Positions 38,551 through 46,755 of a stretch of DNA of 64,000 nt are shown here, piece by piece. How positions within the stretch are numbered: the stretch's first letter is position 1; each line of letters opens with the position of its first letter. A program made the position numbers and the translations under genes. The stretch comes from Pararhizobium arenae (GTDB taxonomy: Bacteria; Pseudomonadota; Alphaproteobacteria; Rhizobiales; Rhizobiaceae), in assembly GCF_001931685.1 (NCBI RefSeq), contig NZ_MOOY01000008.1, positions 269,582 through 333,581 on the forward strand. The letters are read 5' to 3'. The notes below the pieces were generated by a model, which was given only the letters and a program-made list of their open reading frames with translations, did not search any database and had not been told where the DNA came from.

Positions 38551-41500
38551 TCAGTTCGCCAGAACGCGCTGCGGAGGGAAGCTGACTTCCACCAGCGTGC
38601 CTTCGTTCGGTGTCGAGCTGATGGAAAACTGCGCCCTGTTGGCTTCAGCCATTGCCTTAGTCAGGGGCAGTCCGAGGCCGGTGCCGTCTCCGCGCTTGCG
38701 CACGCCTGTCGTTACCTGCCGGAACGGCTTCATCGCCTGCTCAAGCTCGCTGCGGGTCATGCCGATGCCGGTATCGCGAATGCGCAGGATCACGCAGCCA
38801 TTGGCTTCATAAGCCGTGGAAACGACGATCTGGCCGCCTGCCGGGGTAAAGCGGATGGCATTGGAGAGGATGTTGAGCGCCATCTGCTTGATCGAGCGGC
38901 TGTCGGCAACGACGTTCGGCACGGCGGTCGACAGCGAGGTGCGGATGATCACCCGCTGGCTGTTGGCCTGCGGCTGCACCAGCGATACCGCCTCGGAGAT
39001 CGCTTCATTGATCTCGACGGCGCTGAATTCAAGCTCCATCTCGCCCGCTTCGATCTTGGAGATGTCCAGCAGGTCGTTGACGATATCGAGCACATGGCGG
39101 CCGGAGCGACCTATGTCGCTCGCATATTCGACATAGCGCGGATTGCCGATCGGTCCGAAATGTTCCGACGCCATCATGTCAGAGAAACCGATGATCGCGT
39201 TGAGCGGGGTGCGGATTTCGTGGCTGATGCGGGCAAGCGATTCCGTCTTGTGGGCGTTGGCCGTTTCGGCGGCGCGCTTGGCGCTTCGCAGTTCTTCCTC
39301 GGTCCGCTTCCACTGGGTGATGTCGCGGATGACGGCGCAGTAACCGTTGGACGACGCCAGCCTGCCCATGGTCATGAACAACGGGATGAATCCGCCGGAT
39401 GCTTCGCGGCCGATCACCTCACGACCGTCGTTCAGGACGCTGGCGACGCCATGGCCGGAGAGGCCGGCGAGATAATCCAGAACCGCCTTTTGGCTTTCAT
39501 GGGCAAAGAGTGAGGCAAAAGGTTTGCCGCGGATTTCCTCGTCATCATAATTGAAGAGCGCGCTGGCCGAGCGGTTCAGCGAGCGGATTTCGTTGTCAGC
39601 GCCGATCACCACGACACCGTCGGTCGCGGTCTCCAGAATGGATTGCAATTCCTCGATCTGCATGTGCAGCGCCGCGGTTTCCGGCAGCGCTTTCTCCGCA
39701 TCGACAGGCTCCTCGACCGGCGCCGGAAGAGGCGAAGCCTGGGCGAGCGCCAGCATCAGGGCGCTCTTGTCCTGCCAGCGTACGGATTGCAGGCGGGCGG
39801 TCACGTTCACAAGGCGCCCGTCGTTGCGCAGCAGCATCATGGTGCCGGCCGGAAGATCGGAAAAGCCCTCGTCATCACCCGCAAACAGGGCGTCGATACC
39901 GCCCTCGGCATCCAGCGCAGCCAGACTGTCGTAACCGGTCAGCGCCAGGAACTCCGGATTGGCATGGTAAAGCGTGTCGCCGCTGTGAATAAGAAGCGCC
40001 ACAGGAAGCGAATCGACGAAATCCGGGGTCAGCCCACCGCTCTCCCCGGTCTGGGTCACGACGAGGGGAGGTTCCGGGATGGGGGCGTCTTCCGCTTCGT
40101 CGTCCTCGATCACGGCGGTATGATCGTCGATACCGGCAAATTCGTCGGAATCGATCCGCGGGCTCACCGGCTTTTCCATGCCGGTGAAGGGATCCGTCTC
40201 AGCGGTGTCGGCCGTGGTCGGCTCCTGTTCCGTGTTGGCGGCTTCCAATCCTTCCCCGAGTTGGCGGGCGATTTCCCGGAAGGCGGCCTGCTCATTGCGG
40301 GTCAGCGCCTCGGATGGCGATTTGCGGTGGGAGTCGAGCACAACGATCTTGTCGCTCTCGCGGCGACCGGGCGTGTCGACAATCCTGAGAGCAGGCAATT
40401 CCCCGCGGAACGGGTCCTCGATTGACGGTTCCTCGGCAGGGGGGGCGCTCAGGTCTGCAAAAAGATCGCCATTGCCGCGCTCGGATTGCCGGGTGTCCAC
40501 CGGCGTCGGCATGGTTTCCGCCTCCGGCGTATCGGGTGCGAACGGCGCCTCGCCACTTGTGTCCGGTAGCTCGGTGCTGCCCTCGCGGATCGTAGGAATA
40601 TCCCGGTCGATCACGCGATCGCTGGCGACGGCATCGGCAACGCGCACGATGCCGAAACCCCGGAATCCGTCGAACGAACGGTTGCGCGAATAGGTCGGCA
40701 GCGCCGCCAGATCGACCGGCACCACCAGAGCCTCCCCCTCGACCGGCCAGAAAACGGTTTTCCCGGACCAAGTGTCGCGCCGCTTCAGAAGATCGGTGAT
40801 CGTGTTTTCCGGATCAAGCCCGTAGCGTTCGGCAAGGTCGGCAAAGCGCCTGCCCACCACGTTGGCCGAGCGTGGTCCGACCGCACTGGCGAACTCCTCG
40901 GAGATTTCGTTGAAAACCCCATCGGCATCGATCTTCCAGACAAAGCGAATTGCGCGTCCCTTGCTGTCGAAGTGAAAAGCTTCATCCGCGGTGTCGACGT
41001 CCGCCGGGTTGGTCTCGATCTCCGTCGTGGAGCTGAGATCCAAGGCGGCTTCCGGCTGCTGCTCTTCGCTGAGGAGGTCATCGGCGAGCGGGTCGGTATC
41101 GACGCCTGGCTCCGTATCGGCAATCAGCGGGACATCTGCGGCGGCTTCGGACGTTTCGGCCAGATCGGTCTCCGGATGCGGTTCGCCTTCATCAGCCGGC
41201 GTGTCTGCAATCGATTCCTCGGGAGGCGGAAGGTCTGAAGCGGTCTCCTCGGATGGGATCTCGGCGGATTCCGTCTCGTCCGGGACATTCTGCGCGTCTT
41301 CGCCTTCGGCATCTGGCTCAGAGGGGGCTTCACCGATCGCGGCTTCGGCCTCCGGCAGCTCGAAGAGTTCCGGATCGGATTCCGTTTCCGTGATCGCTTC
41401 CGCTACGGCCACAGCGACGTCCGGTGTTTCGGCAACCTCTGCTTCGACGGCAATCTCCGCCTCGGGCGCATACTCTGCCGTTTCCGGGACGTCGTCGGCG

Positions 41501-42249
41501 TGAACGGTCGGTTCTTCCACCACGATGGGAACGGCCGTTGCCGCAGCCGCCGGCTCACCCCGATCTTCCGGATCGAGATTGCCGAGGATCGTCTCGACCG
41601 CGAAAAGCAGGTGCAGGGCGGGATTGTCGGAAAGCTTGCCGATCGCCGCCGGCAGGTGGCCCTTGCCGGTCGCCACCGGGCGCTTGATCAGCCAATCGGG
41701 ATCGCGCGAGACGGCGGAGACCAATGACTGGCAGGTCTGCGTCGTCATGGCGAGGTCCGCGAAGCCCGCCGAGGCGGCAAGCACGGCACCGTCGGCGTCC
41801 AGCACCGCCATATGGGTATCGGGATCATCCAGCCCTGAGATCATTCGGCTTGCGCTTTCGGCGAGGGACAGGCGTTTGCCGATGCTGGGGGCGGAGAAGA
41901 GGACGGCTGTCTCCCCCGGTTGCACGGTGATCATTTCGACGGCGGCATTCACCGGCACACTGCGAAAGCCGGAGGCAAGCCGCATCAGGAAGGTCCTGCG
42001 ATCGCCGCTGCGGCCGAGTTGCCGGGCCGCGGCCGTGAGCTGTCGGAAGGCGACGTCGCCGCGTTCGGCGCCGAGATCGATGAAATCATAGACGGAATTG
42101 AAGCCGAAAAGAGTAGCCCCCGCGCCATTCGACCACAGAATGCTGCTCATATCCGGCGAGAAGAGCACGGCTGCATCCCCGCGGGTGAAATGCTCCCGCA
42201 CCCGTTCATGGACGGCGATATCGATAAAAGGATAAAACTTCGCGGGCAT
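38551..42249 (-). CDS. PdhS/PleC/DivJ-type PAS sensor histidine kinase, 1232 residues
   Basis: Very long soluble sensor kinase. The first 230 residues are sensor-like, then residues about 230-440 are an acidic, Pro/Glu/Ala-rich low-complexity segment. PAS-like modules follow (one begins AFHFDSKGRAIRFVWKIDADGVFNEIS, another DFVDSLPVALLIHSGDTLYHANPEF, a third LQSILETATDGVVVIGADNEI). The kinase core starts with HEIRTPLNAIIGFSDMM; the phospho-accepting His is near residue 1010. N box NILSNAIRF and G boxes DTGIGM and GDGTGLGLPL follow. FGPIGNPRYVEYASDIGRSGRHVLDIVNDLLD is the DivK-interacting signature of the PdhS/DivJ/PleC group, which feeds the CtrA pathway. No transmembrane helix was seen. Start is ATG 42249, since TTG further up is weaker. 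Confidence 0.88.
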   Translation of the reverse strand: MPAKFYPFIDIAVHERVREHFTRGDAAVLFSPDMSSILWSNGAGATLFGFNSVYDFIDLGAERGDVAFRQLTAAARQLGRSGDRRTFLMRLASGFRSVPVNAAVEMITVQPGETAVLFSAPSIGKRLSLAESASRMISGLDDPDTHMAVLDADGAVLAASAGFADLAMTTQTCQSLVSAVSRDPDWLIKRPVATGKGHLPAAIGKLSDNPALHLLFAVETILGNLDPEDRGEPAAAATAVPIVVEEPTVHADDVPETAEYAPEAEIAVEAEVAETPDVAVAVAEAITETESDPELFELPEAEAAIGEAPSEPDAEGEDAQNVPDETESAEIPSEETASDLPPPEESIADTPADEGEPHPETDLAETSEAAADVPLIADTEPGVDTDPLADDLLSEEQQPEAALDLSSTTEIETNPADVDTADEAFHFDSKGRAIRFVWKIDADGVFNEISEEFASAVGPRSANVVGRRFADLAERYGLDPENTITDLLKRRDTWSGKTVFWPVEGEALVVPVDLAALPTYSRNRSFDGFRGFGIVRVADAVASDRVIDRDIPTIREGSTELPDTSGEAPFAPDTPEAETMPTPVDTRQSERGNGDLFADLSAPPAEEPSIEDPFRGELPALRIVDTPGRRESDKIVVLDSHRKSPSEALTRNEQAAFREIARQLGEGLEAANTEQEPTTADTAETDPFTGMEKPVSPRIDSDEFAGIDDHTAVIEDDEAEDAPIPEPPLVVTQTGESGGLTPDFVDSLPVALLIHSGDTLYHANPEFLALTGYDSLAALDAEGGIDALFAGDDEGFSDLPAGTMMLLRNDGRLVNVTARLQSVRWQDKSALMLALAQASPLPAPVEEPVDAEKALPETAALHMQIEELQSILETATDGVVVIGADNEIRSLNRSASALFNYDDEEIRGKPFASLFAHESQKAVLDYLAGLSGHGVASVLNDGREVIGREASGGFIPLFMTMGRLASSNGYCAVIRDITQWKRTEEELRSAKRAAETANAHKTESLARISHEIRTPLNAIIGFSDMMASEHFGPIGNPRYVEYASDIGRSGRHVLDIVNDLLDISKIEAGEMELEFSAVEINEAISEAVSLVQPQANSQRVIIRTSLSTAVPNVVADSRSIKQMALNILSNAIRFTPAGGQIVVSTAYEANGCVILRIRDTGIGMTRSELEQAMKPFRQVTTGVRKRGDGTGLGLPLTKAMAEANRAQFSISSTPNEGTLVEVSFPPQRVLAN

Positions 42250-42289
42250 CAGCAAACCTGTCGGCGGAGCCGTCCTTTGGCCGGGATTG

Positions 42290-42304
42290 TTAACAGTGTA
42301 TTAA
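42290..42304. promoter_or_regulatory. CtrA-type box TTAA-N7-TTAA upstream of the kinase gene
   Basis: TTAACAGTGTATTAA reads as TTAA, seven bases, TTAA, the consensus recognised by the cell-cycle regulator CtrA in alphaproteobacteria. It lies 41 bases upstream of the kinase start. The match is exact; use by CtrA is inferred. Confidence 0.6.
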
Positions 42305-42389
42305 TAGCGGCAGGCGGGGGTAGGGTCCAGCTTTCCGGCCGCCCGGCACAGCCTTTCGTCCCGCAAGGTTAACGTGGCTGCCTTGCATA

Positions 42390-42421
42390 TTGTGCAATGC
42401 ACAAAATGTTGCATTGCACAA
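42390..42421. promoter_or_regulatory. Palindromic operator pair before the phasin gene (PhaR-like candidate)
   Basis: TTGTGCAATGCACAA at 42390-42404 and the related TGTTGCATTGCACAA at 42407-42421 are inverted copies matching at 13 of 15 positions. They overlap a possible promoter: TTGCAT at 42409-42414, then 17 bases, then TATATC at 42432-42437. Repressors of phasin genes (PhaR) bind TGCA-rich palindromes. The regulator name is inferred. Confidence 0.55.
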
Positions 42422-42493
42422 TATTTTATATTATATCTTAGCCATCAACGAAACAGGAGCCTCGAACGAGGCCAAGCACCAAGGAGCGCAGAC

Positions 42494-42940
42494 ATGGCTA
42501 TCAAGAAGACCGAAGACGCATTTTCCCTCAATGCCTTCGACCCCGCAAAGATCAGCGACGCATTCCGCGAGTTCGCGGAGAAGGGCGCCGTTCAGTCCAA
42601 GGAAGCGTACGCCAAGATGAAAACCGCTGCCGAAGATGCAACCAAGACCGTTGAAGCGACGCTTGAAAGCGCCCAGTCCGGCACGGTCGAAATCAGCTTG
42701 AAGGCGATCGACGCGCTCCGCACCAATGCCGAAAGCTCGCTGTCCCACATGGAAGCGCTTCTTGGCGTCAAGTCGCTGTCCGAACTCTTCGAACTGCAGA
42801 CCGCGTTCATCCGCAAGCAGGCCGAGCTTGCCATGGAGCAGGCGAAGTCGATGCAGGAAGCGACCAAGAAGGTCGCTGAAAACGTCGCAAAGCCCAGCAA
42901 GGAAGCCGCCGAAAAGGCAATGGCGAACTTCAAGAAGTAA
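42494..42940 (+). CDS. Phasin-family protein
   Basis: 148-residue, highly charged, helical protein without signal peptide, of the phasin type that coats polyhydroxybutyrate granules. Typical features are the N-terminal FDPAKISDAFREFAEKG, the central SLKAIDALRTNAESSLSHMEALLGVKSLSELFELQTAFIRKQAELAMEQAKSM, and a Lys/Ala-rich end. AAGGAG lies seven bases before the ATG. The upstream palindromes and the downstream terminator make it a single-gene unit. PHB synthase is not in the window, so granule association is inferred from family. Confidence 0.9.
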   Translation: MAIKKTEDAFSLNAFDPAKISDAFREFAEKGAVQSKEAYAKMKTAAEDATKTVEATLESAQSGTVEISLKAIDALRTNAESSLSHMEALLGVKSLSELFELQTAFIRKQAELAMEQAKSMQEATKKVAENVAKPSKEAAEKAMANFKK

Positions 42941-42965
42941 GCCTTCCCCAGGGATTGAAATTCAC

Positions 42966-42991
42966 GGCCGTCGCTCTCCGCGACGGCCTTT
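42966..42991 (+). terminator. Intrinsic terminator of the phasin gene
   Basis: GGCCGTCGC (42966-42974) pairs with GCGACGGCC (42980-42988) with a five-base loop and ends in TTT. It lies 25 bases after the stop. Confidence 0.75.
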
Positions 42992-43109
42992 GACGTTTGT
43001 GAGGACGCTTGCCGTCAGGTTTTTCACAGTCCCGTGCAAGTTAAGGCTTGCAAAAAATCCGGACTGCTTCTATTTCACCCCCCGAAAGCGCATTGCGTTT
43101 TTCGATCGT

Positions 43110-43186
43110 GCGGTTGTAGCTCAGTTGGTTAGAGCGCAGGTTTGTGGCACCTGAGGTCGGAGGTTCGAGACCCCCCAACCGTACCA
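43110..43186 (+). tRNA. tRNA-His (GTG anticodon)
   Basis: 77-base tRNA with encoded CCA (43184-43186). Acceptor GCGGTTG pairs with CAACCGT, the first pair being G-T. The D arm is GCTC...GAGC, the anticodon stem CAGGT/ACCTG, with GTG in the loop TTGTGGC. Discriminator is A73, and the base before G1 is T, so the usual G-1 of tRNA-His is absent; this matches the known exception in many alphaproteobacteria. The T stem reads GGAGG/CCCCC and so has one A-C mismatch (43161 with 43173). Confidence 0.95.
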
Positions 43187-43359
43187 TTTCTCCCTGAAAG
43201 AAAATCCCTGCCTTTGGGCGTGGAATTCGACCCTGGATGCTCCATCTTACCCATAGGCATCTACTCCAGCTTGTATTCGTTAAAATCCCGCGGAAAAATT
43301 TAGGGAAATTTTCGTTCTGGTTGGTGAGTGTCTGGCGGCAAGACTGCAAGGGAAATGTT

Positions 43360-44265
43360 ATGAGCTCTAAAATTTCGGCGACCAAGACCCGGCTTTTATC
43401 GTCTCTCACCTTCAAGATTTTCGCGGTATGCTTCGCCTCCACCCACATTCCCCTGATCGCCCTTGTGGTCTTCCTGCTGCTCGGGTTCGATAGCAATCCG
43501 GCACCCGTGCTTGGAATCATTCTTGCCGCGACCCTGATCGGCACGATCTTCTGCCTCGTCACGCTCTGGCTGATGCTGAGACCGCTGCATGATGTCTCGG
43601 AAGCCGTGCAGAAATATCGCGCGGTCGGCGCCATTCCGCAATTGTCGAGCAGGCGCAAGGATGAAGTCGGCGTCGTCGCCAACGGCGTCACCAAGTTGAT
43701 CGCCGATCTCGACGGCACGCTTGCGCAACTGCGCGTCCAGGCTTCGACAGACACGCTGACCGGCCTTGGCAACCGCCGCTGGTTCAAGGAGATCGGCACG
43801 CTCGAAGTGGTGCGCGCCGCCAGGGAAAATCAGGTCGTATCCCTGATTGTCTTCGATCTCGATCATTTCAAGTCCATCAATGACGAGTTCGGTCACGAGG
43901 TCGGGGATCGTGTGCTGATCGCAGCCGGCGCCGTTATCGAACAGAACCTGCGGCCCTATGATGCGGCCGCCCGGATCGGTGGCGAGGAGTTCTGTGTGCT
44001 GCTGCCACGGACGCCAGCGAGAGATGCGGTTGCGATCGCGGATCGCCTGCGCCTCAGCCTCGCCATTCAGACCGTGCCGCCGCTGGCGGCGGGGAGGGTC
44101 ACGGCAAGTTTCGGCGTCTATTGCGGCGATGCCCGCAACGAGACGCTGGAGGACATGATGGCGGCTGCCGACAAGCAGCTTTATGCCGCCAAGAAAGCCG
44201 GGCGCAATACCGTCTTCTGGGGTACCGCCAATCCCAAGGATGGATCGCTTCGCAATCAGCGGTGA
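43360..44265 (+). CDS. Diguanylate cyclase (GGDEF), membrane-bound
   Basis: 301-residue protein. Start is ATG 43360 with AAGGGA upstream; the open frame before it looks non-coding. Two hydrophobic helices (FKIFAVCFASTHIPLIALVVFLLLGF and VLGIILAATLIGTIFCLVTLWLML) near residues 18-75 are followed by a HAMP-like linker and a GGDEF domain from about residue 130. The active-site motif is GGEEF (residues 207-211). An intact inhibitory I-site RPYD (198-201) lies exactly five residues before it, so product feedback is expected. The cyclase makes c-di-GMP from GTP. It is read in the same direction as bcsA, 225 bases upstream, so it probably serves cellulose synthesis. Confidence 0.93.
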   Translation: MSSKISATKTRLLSSLTFKIFAVCFASTHIPLIALVVFLLLGFDSNPAPVLGIILAATLIGTIFCLVTLWLMLRPLHDVSEAVQKYRAVGAIPQLSSRRKDEVGVVANGVTKLIADLDGTLAQLRVQASTDTLTGLGNRRWFKEIGTLEVVRAARENQVVSLIVFDLDHFKSINDEFGHEVGDRVLIAAGAVIEQNLRPYDAAARIGGEEFCVLLPRTPARDAVAIADRLRLSLAIQTVPPLAAGRVTASFGVYCGDARNETLEDMMAAADKQLYAAKKAGRNTVFWGTANPKDGSLRNQR

Positions 44266-44490
44266 GGTGGACAACCCCGGATTTTCAGGGGAAAGAGGCT
44301 GAAAATAGTCTCCTGAACCCCTCAAATCTTGAAGCGGGTTGTAAACCTTATATTTACCTCATCCTGTGTGCTTTTCGCACATGCACTCGCCATTAGGATT
44401 CTGTTGACCCTTGGCCCCTAGGTTCAGGCTGTTCGATGTAGAACCGGCTCGATGAAGCGCCGCCTGACATGACTATGGGGAATAGGGCAC

Positions 44491-46755
44491 ATGAAGTGCA
44501 TCAAATTTCTGGCGGTTCCCGCCGGAGCACTCGGCTTGCTGCTTATTTTGCTGCCGATGAGTTTGCAGGCCCAGCTCATGCTCAGCTGCGCCGTGCTGGG
44601 TGTCATGTTTATCGGCATGACCCGTCCCGAGAGCGCAACCTTCCGCGTCGTCACGCTCGTCTTCGCTGGCATCATCGCGCTGCGCTACGGCTTCTGGCGC
44701 ACGACCGAAACGCTGCCGGACATTTCCGAGCCGCTGAACTTCATTCCGGGCTTCCTGTTGTATCTCGCGGAAATGTATTGCCTGGCGATGCTGGCGATCA
44801 GCTTTTTCATGGTCATCGAGCCGGTCAAGCGCAAGACGCCGGACATGGGCGAGGCGTCCAGCCTGCCGACCGTCGATGTCTTCATCCCGAGCTATAACGA
44901 GGATGCCGAGCTTCTCGCCATCACGCTCGCCGCCGCGAAGTCGATGGCCTATCCCAAGGACAAGCTGAACATCTTCCTGCTGGACGATGGCGGCACCGAT
45001 GCCAAGCGCAATCACAAGGACCCGCGCGTTTCCGTCGCCGCGATCCGCCGCCATGAGCAGCTGAAAGCGCTCTGCAATGCCATGGGCGTGACCTACCATG
45101 CCCGCCAGCGGAACGATCACGCCAAGGCCGGCAACCTCAACGAGGGCCTTAAGATCTCGACCGGCGAACTCGTGGTCGTCTTCGATGCGGACCATGCGCC
45201 GGTGCGCGACTTCCTGCGCGAGACCGTCGGCTTCTTCGCCAAGGACGAAAAACTGTTCCTCGTCCAGACGCCGCACTACTTCCTCAATCCCGATCCGCTG
45301 GAAAAGAACCTCAAGACCTTCGCGCGCATGCCGTCGGAAAACGAGATGTTCTACTCGATCCTGCAGCGCGGGCTCGACAAATGGAACGCCTCGTTCTTCT
45401 GCGGTTCCGCTGCCGTTCTGCGTCGCTCGGCGCTGGAAACGACGGATGGTTTCTCCGGCCAGTCGATCACCGAGGATTGCGAGACAGCGTTGTCGCTGCA
45501 TTGCCAGGGCTGGCACAGCGTTTACGTCGACAAGCCTCTGATCGCCGGCCTGCAGCCGGAAACCTTCGTTTCCTTCATCGGCCAGCGCGCTCGCTGGTGC
45601 CAGGGCATGCTGCAGATCCTCATCCTGAAGCGGCCGTTCCTTGCGAAGGGCCTGACGATCCCGCAGCGTATCTGCTATGCCGGCATCAACATGTTCTGGC
45701 TGTTCCCGATCTCGCGGCTGGCCTTCATGTTCTCGCCGCTGCTCTACATCTTCTTCTCGCTGGAAATTTACCGCGCCAACATCCTGGAGTTCGCCTCCTA
45801 TGCGGTGACCTATCTGATCAGCTCGTTCGCCATGCAGAGCTATCTCTATGGCCGGGTGCGCTGGCCGTGGATTTCCGAACTTTATGAGTATGTGCAGGCC
45901 GTCTTCCTGTTCGGCAGCATCATCAGCGTGGTCAGAAACCCGCGCAAGCCGACCTTCAATGTCACCGCCAAAGGCCAGACGCTGGACAAGAGCATGCTGT
46001 CGCCGCTGGCCGCCCCTTATTTCGCGATCTTCTTCCTGCTGCTCGCCGCCGCCCTCTATTCCGGCTACCGGCTGCTGACGGAGCCGGTAGCAGGCGAGCT
46101 TTTGATGATCGTCGCCATGTGGAACCTCATCAATCTCGGCCTTGCCGGTGCAGCGCTTGGCGCGATTGCAGAGCGTCGCGAATTGCGCCGGAACCAGCGC
46201 CTGCCGGTCAAGCGCCACGCGCTGATGCATATCGGCGAAGAGCACCACACCGTCATCATTCAGGATGCTTCCAGCGGCGGCATCTCCGTCGAGTTCGTCG
46301 ATGGCACGCCGAAGCTGGACGCTTCCGCTGCCACCAAAGCGAAGGTGGAGCTGCGTCGCGGCGGCCAGGCCATTCTGTTCGATGTCGTCTGCCGCTCGCG
46401 CCGGGTGACGAACGGAACGACGGTTGCCGGCTTTGCCTATAGCGAGCGCACACCGAAGACCGTCATGGCCATTGCAGAGCTGATGTATTCCGATCAATCG
46501 GTGCTGCAGGATCGCCTCGTGCGCCGCCAGATCCGTCGCAACTTCTTCTGGGGCACCAGCCGCTTCGCCCTCTGGAGCATCACGGAATCGCTGCGCGCCA
46601 TCCAGTACAGCGCCGGCCTCGTCCGCGAGACTATGGTGAAGTCCTTCGAGGATGCGCCGCTGGTGCTGAACGACAACAAGGTCATGCCCTTGCCCCCGGC
46701 ACCCCGGCCGGAAGAAACGGCACCCGTTCTTCAGGGAGGCCAGCTCTATGGCTAA
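44491..46755 (+). CDS. bcsA: Cellulose synthase catalytic subunit BcsA
   Basis: 754-residue membrane glycosyltransferase family 2 enzyme that polymerises UDP-glucose into beta-1,4-glucan. Catalytic residues are visible: DDGG near 165, DAD at 232-234, TED at 327-329, and Q365-x-x-R-W of the QxxRW motif. Membrane helices surround the catalytic loop. The C-terminal PilZ domain has R566-x-x-x-R570 and D592-x-S-x-x-G597, both intact, so c-di-GMP activation is expected. The ATG start has ATGGGGAATAGGGC before it. It overlaps bcsB by eight bases. In Agrobacterium this gene is called celA. Confidence 0.96.
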   Translation: MKCIKFLAVPAGALGLLLILLPMSLQAQLMLSCAVLGVMFIGMTRPESATFRVVTLVFAGIIALRYGFWRTTETLPDISEPLNFIPGFLLYLAEMYCLAMLAISFFMVIEPVKRKTPDMGEASSLPTVDVFIPSYNEDAELLAITLAAAKSMAYPKDKLNIFLLDDGGTDAKRNHKDPRVSVAAIRRHEQLKALCNAMGVTYHARQRNDHAKAGNLNEGLKISTGELVVVFDADHAPVRDFLRETVGFFAKDEKLFLVQTPHYFLNPDPLEKNLKTFARMPSENEMFYSILQRGLDKWNASFFCGSAAVLRRSALETTDGFSGQSITEDCETALSLHCQGWHSVYVDKPLIAGLQPETFVSFIGQRARWCQGMLQILILKRPFLAKGLTIPQRICYAGINMFWLFPISRLAFMFSPLLYIFFSLEIYRANILEFASYAVTYLISSFAMQSYLYGRVRWPWISELYEYVQAVFLFGSIISVVRNPRKPTFNVTAKGQTLDKSMLSPLAAPYFAIFFLLLAAALYSGYRLLTEPVAGELLMIVAMWNLINLGLAGAALGAIAERRELRRNQRLPVKRHALMHIGEEHHTVIIQDASSGGISVEFVDGTPKLDASAATKAKVELRRGGQAILFDVVCRSRRVTNGTTVAGFAYSERTPKTVMAIAELMYSDQSVLQDRLVRRQIRRNFFWGTSRFALWSITESLRAIQYSAGLVRETMVKSFEDAPLVLNDNKVMPLPPAPRPEETAPVLQGGQLYG

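Noticed and set aside
43081..43236. Short open frames overlapping tRNA-His as the start of a minus-strand gene
   Set aside because: The frame 43041-43799 crosses the tRNA and the GGDEF gene antisense; no motif supports it.
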